IMG/VR virus record: IMGVR_UViG_3300037189_010212 | Coordinates: 1-20,242 of that record | Strand: one strand, 5' to 3' | DNA from: a virus | DNA: 20,242 nt | Part shown: positions 15,433 to 20,242 of the stretch, piece by piece | Layout: every line of letters begins with the position of its first letter | Numbering within the stretch: the first letter of the stretch is position 1 | Made by a program: the position numbers and the translations under genes | The notes under the pieces: model-generated | Databases searched by the model: none | Seen by the model: the letters and a program-made list of their open reading frames with translations, nothing else | Told to the model about the DNA's origin: nothing

Positions 15433-18400
15433 ATGGCAAAAAAACTCTTCTTAGCATCTGATATTGATGTAGCTCAAAATGCAGTATTTTTAGATGGCAA
15501 TATACCAATCGAAAGACTTCTATTAATCACAAACGTCACTGCTGGTGCAGGTAAAATTATTTACAATTTTGCTGATAGCACTTTAGGTGCTACTTCTTGT
15601 GTATACGATCCAGCACTTGATCAAACTAGATTAATTCTTGCTGTAAATTTTGGAACAACATCTCCTCAAATCACAGCTAATTCTAAATTACAAATTTTCA
15701 TAGAAGAAGAATTCGCTAGAACAGGCTTCGAAGAAGCCATGCTCGATCCAGTTAATAAACTTCGTATTTCACAACCAGAAAACTTAATCGACACTGACTT
15801 TGAATATGGTTCTCAATCAACAAAATGGGAAACACTTCAAACAGTTTTAAACATTCCTACAATTTACTCATCTTCAGGAGATTTAACTCTTGAAGGATTA
15901 ACTTCAATTAATACTACAGCAAATTCAAAACAAGTAAGATGTATATTTACACTTCCACACGGACAAGTAATAGGAAATGCTATTCAAGTCACAGGTGTTA
16001 GCAATATTACGTGTGAAGGAGCATTCCTAGTCACAGGTGTTGTAAGTACTACAGAATTTTTCTACGAAATAGATCAAGCTGCAGTTGCTACAGAAAACGT
16101 TGCTGGTTCATACTCTTCAGTTGTTCCTGCTAAGTTTTTTGAAGGATCAAATTTAATTTTAAATTTAAATGCAGTAGATTCATCAGACAATCCGATTTCT
16201 CCAATTCAAACAAATGGAGCATCTCCGTCAACTTTAACTATAAACACACTAGAACCTCATGGTCTTAAAATTGGAACAAAATTATATTTAAGACAAACAA
16301 TTGGTCCTAAAGAATTAACAATTACAGATCCAACATTAACTGCCCCTGATGGTCGTCCTTTTATAGATTCATCTCCAACTATTACTGTTGTGAATACTAT
16401 AGATGGAACTGCATCTACTGGTTCAGCAGATCTTCAATATGATCGTCCAGTTGTCACTTGGGATTGGCAAACTACTTACGGAAAATATTTACAAACTTCA
16501 GACATTAATGCAGCTGCAGATGAAATCACATGGAACTCTCATGGATTAACTGCAAATGCAGCATTACTTTTCAACGATCCTGTTCGTGGCGATGATACAA
16601 CAGCTACAACAAATGGTGGAATGACAGATGGAACAGTTTATTATGCTTCTATTGTAGATGCTAATACAATTAAATTAGCTACTGATTATGGTACACTTGC
16701 GAGTTTTGTAAATCTTACAGCAATATCTACAACAAGAGGATTTCCAAGACTTGGATTAGTTTATAAAGTTGAAAGTAAACAAGACAGCCAAAGATTTACT
16801 GCTTTCTTTACAAGAAACGTGACTACAGGTGCTACAGGAAACTTTGATGTAGGTTATATCAATAACACAAACACAAATTCATTTACATGGAACGTACAAA
16901 GTATAATGGGAGCAACTCGTGTTCCAACTAGAGGAATAATTAATGAATTATATTTCGAAGGTGCAAACGTTGCAGGAAGTCCAATTAACATTTCTTTTTT
17001 AGGAAAAAATTATTTAAATCTTGGTGCTGGTAATATTAGTTATTCTCTTGCTGCTAAAGGTTCAGGTGGTGGAAGCGAATTTCCAAACTTAGATATTACA
17101 AATACTTTTTATGTAAGCAGTGGTAGTTATTTTATAGATGTTGAATATCAATTTGGTGCGATTAACAGAGATAAATTTGGTAATCCTACTTCAAATTATC
17201 GTGTTATCTTTTATATAATAATAGACCATGTACCAACATCTTTAAACACATCACACTCTGGTGCAGATTTTGCTGGAGCTACTTTTGGTAAAGGTGCACG
17301 TTCAGGAAGTAGAATTATAGGATTCCAAGGTCGAGTACCAAACGGATCTTCTACAAATGGTTCATTAGATGGTTTTACAAACCAAGCAAATACAAGAAAT
17401 AATGGAAGATATGGAACTGGAAACCCTCCATATAATTTTCAAGTGACTGGTACAACTACACTTGGTGGAATGACTATTAATTATCCAGAAGCAGGTACTG
17501 CAGCTTATGGTACAACATCTGAAATATATTTTGGTTTTGCCGATGATTTAACTGCATTAAAAAATACATTTTATGCTCCAGCTCATGGAATTACAAATAA
17601 TGAAACTTGTACACTTGCAATTACTGGTGCTGGCTATTCTACAACAAATAGATTTGCATTTGTAAATTCATCATCAACAGTTGTTCCTTATACTGTTTCA
17701 GAATTTGCTGTGACAGCGAACGTTGTAAACTCAAATTACTTAAGATTTACATCTAGAACTACACCATTTACAAATGATATAGCTTCTTTCCCAGCAGCAT
17801 TTACGATTACAAATAATAAAACTAATGTACTTTATAACACAATTTATATTCAAAACCACAAAATATCAGGACAAACAACTGCAACTTATTCGACTCCAGG
17901 AACTGTAATTGGTGGTTTAACAAGTGGTACAAACTACTCTCTTCAATTTGTAAACGATTCTCGTTTAATTATTAAAACTGCAAATACTTCTGGTTCTGGT
18001 ACTGCTACAACTTCTGCTTTCGGAAGCACATCTACTAGTTTAAACCAAGCATTTACTGTAAATCTTGAAACACCATTAGGATCAGTACCGACACAATGTA
18101 CTGTGACACAGATACAACATAGAGGAAAATTATCAACTTCAGCTCGTTTTTTAAGAACAAAATTTGCTGATAATATAGTTTATAACATTGGTGCAGTAAA
18201 TGGACAAGATTCAAGTATTTTTCAAAATGAACCAACATGGGTTCCAAAAGATATTTCATCATTCTTAACTGGTTCTCCAGTTGGTGTGAGTGTGACTGTT
18301 TCTCCAACATCAGGTGTAAATGCTGCTGTTCCAGGAATGTCAAACTGGTGGGAACTTAAACTTGTTGTTTCAGCTTCAGTAGGAACAATTCTTCTTACTT

Positions 18401-20242
18401 CTTCAGGTTCTGGAGTACAAACTTTTAACGTATTTTCTCAAGATGGTGCTTATGATGGTATCTATACAATACAATCTGTACCAACATCTACATCAATCGT
18501 AGTACCTGCTACATTTAAAATTCCAGCGAGATCATATTCTTTTGATTCTCGTTCTGATGCGAATAGTGGAGCTGTTAATGCTACAGTTGACACAATCACT
18601 TTAGGAACAGTATCAAATCCTTATAATCCTACAAACTTCTATCCTGGACAATTAGTTTCTTATGTTCCAGGAGCTGGAAACACTGACATAGTTAATGCAG
18701 CTAGTGTAGATAACAATTATCTTTATGCTGTCCCTGTTTCTGAAATTGCTATTTCTTTAGCAAACTCTTATGTTTCAGCAATTGCGGGAACTATAATGCA
18801 ATTAACACCAACAGGTTCTACACAAACTCAGAAGATCACAACAACAAACGTTTTGAAAACGACTAAGCAAACAGGATCAGTGAGTGGAACATCAGGTGCA
18901 AGAACAATAACTGGTACTGGTACACGATTCTTAAGTAAATTTAAACGATTTGATACAATTTATATTTACATTGGAACTTCTTTGAAAGAATTTTCTATTG
19001 ATCGTGTTGTTTCTGATACTGAAATGTCAATAGATCCATTACTTCCAGCATTTACTTCTACATTTACAACTGCAACTTATGCTACAATTACTTCTGTGAA
19101 TTTACGTCCAGATGGTTTTTCTTTACATAAATCATTCGACGGAGGTATCGATATAACAGCAGGAACTTCACCAAATAGCAAGATTGTTCGTCAATCTCGT
19201 AAATACTTTAGATATCAATCTGGTAAAGGTATACAAAACTCATTTGCGATTAACTTTTCGCCTTTGAAAACTTTACAAAAACTTGAGTATGTAAATCTTG
19301 GTACTGGTGGTGCTACAATAAATGCTGTAAGAGCAACTTGTCAAGAACCACACAACTTAGTTGCTGGAAATAGTGTTATAATAGAAAAAGCTCTTGTGAC
19401 AACTGGAAACAACGTTTATAACGGAACATTCTCTGTAAATTCAGTAATAGATATAAACACATTTACATATCTTATTGGTGCTATTCCGCAACAACAAAAT
19501 GCTGCAGGATTCCCAGAATATGGTAGAAATAGTTGGTCACAATCAGCTATTCGTGCAGGTATGTTTGATGATGCAAATGGTTTCTTCTTTGAATATGATG
19601 GACAAAAACTATATGCTGTAAGAAGATCTTCTACACTTCAGTTGTCAGGATTTGTTAGTGCAACTAAAAACTCTCAAGTAATAAATGGAACAAACACTGC
19701 ATTCTCAACACAAACTATTGTTGGAGATTATATACAAATACGAGGTCAAGTATATCGTGTTATCTCAATTGACTCTGATTCTCGTTTGGTGGTTCAACCT
19801 CCTTATCGTGGAATTACAGCTGCTGGAATTAAAGCAACACTTCGTGAAGATGTTCGTGTAGAACAAGCTAATTGGAACATTGATCCATGTGATGGAACTG
19901 GTCCGAATGGATATGTTTTAGATATTCATAAAATTCAAATGTGTTATGCTGACTATTCTTGGTATGGTGCTGGTAAAATTCGTTTTGGTACAAAAGACGC
20001 CAAAGGACATATTCATTATCACCATGAATTTGTACACAACAACAAATTAAATGAATCATATTTACGTTCAGGAAACTTACCTGCAAGATATGAAATTGAA
20101 AATGGAGATTCTCCAACTTCAGCTCCAACATTATTCCACTTTGGTACATCTGTTATTATGGATGGTACGTTTGATGATGACGATGCTTACTTATTTACAG
20201 CTCAGTCAAAACCTTTCGTGTTCGCAGTTGGATTAACTCAAA
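15433..20242 (+). CDS. Giant modular virion structural protein, 3' end outside window (at least 1,603 aa)
   Basis: From ATG 15433 the frame runs without a stop to the last base: 1,603 codons plus one base. The start has a good ribosome site and gives MAKKLFLASDIDVAQNAVFL. The protein is Thr/Ser/Asn/Gly rich and beta-rich. An N-terminal region (residues about 90-130: EEEFARTGFEEAML, VNKLRISQPENLIDTDFEYG) resembles large structural proteins of marine T4-like phages, as do GMFDDANGFFFEYDGQ (about residue 1376), the YADYSWYGAGKIRFG block (about 1504) and LRSGNLPARYEIE (about 1542). Repeated modules include four His-Gly/Asn-Leu/Ile elements (H276, H370, H718, H1307) and two GT/GD beta modules (1147-1220 and 1404-1473). 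A histidine cluster (HIHYHHEFVH) lies at 1526-1535. It is probably an outer baseplate or tail appendage protein; function is inferred from context and pattern only. Confidence 0.85.
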   Translation, partial: MAKKLFLASDIDVAQNAVFLDGNIPIERLLLITNVTAGAGKIIYNFADSTLGATSCVYDPALDQTRLILAVNFGTTSPQITANSKLQIFIEEEFARTGFEEAMLDPVNKLRISQPENLIDTDFEYGSQSTKWETLQTVLNIPTIYSSSGDLTLEGLTSINTTANSKQVRCIFTLPHGQVIGNAIQVTGVSNITCEGAFLVTGVVSTTEFFYEIDQAAVATENVAGSYSSVVPAKFFEGSNLILNLNAVDSSDNPISPIQTNGASPSTLTINTLEPHGLKIGTKLYLRQTIGPKELTITDPTLTAPDGRPFIDSSPTITVVNTIDGTASTGSADLQYDRPVVTWDWQTTYGKYLQTSDINAAADEITWNSHGLTANAALLFNDPVRGDDTTATTNGGMTDGTVYYASIVDANTIKLATDYGTLASFVNLTAISTTRGFPRLGLVYKVESKQDSQRFTAFFTRNVTTGATGNFDVGYINNTNTNSFTWNVQSIMGATRVPTRGIINELYFEGANVAGSPINISFLGKNYLNLGAGNISYSLAAKGSGGGSEFPNLDITNTFYVSSGSYFIDVEYQFGAINRDKFGNPTSNYRVIFYIIIDHVPTSLNTSHSGADFAGATFGKGARSGSRIIGFQGRVPNGSSTNGSLDGFTNQANTRNNGRYGTGNPPYNFQVTGTTTLGGMTINYPEAGTAAYGTTSEIYFGFADDLTALKNTFYAPAHGITNNETCTLAITGAGYSTTNRFAFVNSSSTVVPYTVSEFAVTANVVNSNYLRFTSRTTPFTNDIASFPAAFTITNNKTNVLYNTIYIQNHKISGQTTATYSTPGTVIGGLTSGTNYSLQFVNDSRLIIKTANTSGSGTATTSAFGSTSTSLNQAFTVNLETPLGSVPTQCTVTQIQHRGKLSTSARFLRTKFADNIVYNIGAVNGQDSSIFQNEPTWVPKDISSFLTGSPVGVSVTVSPTSGVNAAVPGMSNWWELKLVVSASVGTILLTSSGSGVQTFNVFSQDGAYDGIYTIQSVPTSTSIVVPATFKIPARSYSFDSRSDANSGAVNATVDTITLGTVSNPYNPTNFYPGQLVSYVPGAGNTDIVNAASVDNNYLYAVPVSEIAISLANSYVSAIAGTIMQLTPTGSTQTQKITTTNVLKTTKQTGSVSGTSGARTITGTGTRFLSKFKRFDTIYIYIGTSLKEFSIDRVVSDTEMSIDPLLPAFTSTFTTATYATITSVNLRPDGFSLHKSFDGGIDITAGTSPNSKIVRQSRKYFRYQSGKGIQNSFAINFSPLKTLQKLEYVNLGTGGATINAVRATCQEPHNLVAGNSVIIEKALVTTGNNVYNGTFSVNSVIDINTFTYLIGAIPQQQNAAGFPEYGRNSWSQSAIRAGMFDDANGFFFEYDGQKLYAVRRSSTLQLSGFVSATKNSQVINGTNTAFSTQTIVGDYIQIRGQVYRVISIDSDSRLVVQPPYRGITAAGIKATLREDVRVEQANWNIDPCDGTGPNGYVLDIHKIQMCYADYSWYGAGKIRFGTKDAKGHIHYHHEFVHNNKLNESYLRSGNLPARYEIENGDSPTSAPTLFHFGTSVIMDGTFDDDDAYLFTAQSKPFVFAVGLTQ
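18871..19092 (+). repeat. GT/GD beta module, copy D (in second giant protein)
   Basis: Residues 1147-1220: TGSVSGTSGARTITGTGTRF, then KRFDTIYIYI, VVSDTEMSID and a closing ATYATIT strand. The opening VSGTSGAxTxTGxGTRF is nearly identical to copy A at 6208-6411 in the other giant gene. Confidence 0.65.
19642..19851 (+). repeat. GT/GD beta module, copy E (in second giant protein)
   Basis: Residues 1404-1473: LSGFVSATKNSQVINGTNTA, FSTQTIVGDYIQIRGQVYRV, ISIDSDSRLVVQPPYRG. It is the most canonical copy, with an intact GTNTxF...VGDxIxI...V.SIDSDSxL order. Confidence 0.65.
20008..20037 (+). other. Histidine cluster in second giant protein
   Basis: Ten codons encode HIHYHHEFVH (residues 1526-1535), with histidines at 1526, 1528, 1530, 1531 and 1535. 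HxH pairs bind metal at the tips of T4 fibre proteins gp37 and gp12. Whether this cluster binds metal is unknown; the HEFVHNN part may instead be an ordinary conserved piece of this structural domain. Confidence 0.4.

Larger units (their letters stand above)
1..20242. other. Window-wide absence of the pentamer GTWAC
   Basis: By reading all lines I found no GTTAC and no GTAAC; these are reverse complements of each other, so both strands are covered. The related GTSAC (GTGAC/GTCAC) occurs about 40 times, 37 of them encoding Val-Thr. GTAC, GTAAT, GTTAT, GTAAA, TTAC, GTTTAC and GTATAC all occur, so the avoidance is specific to this 5-bp palindrome. The count was made by eye. Confidence 0.8.

Noticed and set aside
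1-20242. tRNA genes, CRISPR arrays, insertion sequences, attachment sites.
   Set aside because: No cloverleaf-like segment, regularly spaced repeat, transposase or integrase sequence was seen; nearly every base is in a structural gene.

Overview
The window looks like part of the late, virion-structural region of a tailed phage with a T4-type contractile tail. It is most likely a marine T4-like myovirus of the cyanophage/pelagiphage kind. Two things point there. First, a T4-order run of baseplate-wedge genes: the end of gp6, a gene in the gp7 position, then gp8. Second, a very long DUF4815-type structural protein that is characteristic of marine T4-like phages. Base composition is about two thirds A+T, which fits a phage of a low-GC ocean bacterium such as Pelagibacter (SAR11) or Prochlorococcus; the host itself cannot be read from this sequence. 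I see no host genes, tRNAs, integrase, insertion sequence or CRISPR array.

Layout: every gene is on the + strand and the genes are packed with gaps of 3 to 39 nt, so there is no gene-free stretch over 300 bases. Positions 1-474 hold the C-terminal part of gp6. Positions 480-3116 hold an 878-residue baseplate protein in the gp7 position, and 3136-4551 hold gp8. Positions 4591-11790 encode a 2,399-residue DUF4815 structural protein, where T4 has genes 9 to 12. Then comes a cassette of small tail or tail-fibre-like genes (11794-15413): a coiled-coil protein, a 69-residue mini tail-fibre protein, a 107-residue beta protein, a 638-residue tail fibre, a 76-residue mini fibre-tip protein and an unrecognised 217-residue protein. 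From 15433 a single reading frame runs without a stop to the end of the window (at least 1,603 codons); it encodes another giant, modular virion protein.

The wedge proteins (gp6, gp7-position protein, gp8) would build the baseplate periphery. The two giant proteins and the fibre cassette probably form the outer baseplate and host-contacting appendages. The giants are built from recurring small beta modules (a GTxTxF...GD type and a His-Gly-Leu type), which suggests domain shuffling within the genome.

The most striking non-gene signal is at DNA level. The pentamer GTWAC (GTTAC/GTAAC) appears to be absent from all 20,242 bases, while the synonymous escape form GTSAC occurs about 40 times. All 37 Val-Thr pairs use GTG or GTC for valine although GTT/GTA dominate elsewhere. 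This looks like strong selection against a specific palindromic site, for example a host restriction site.
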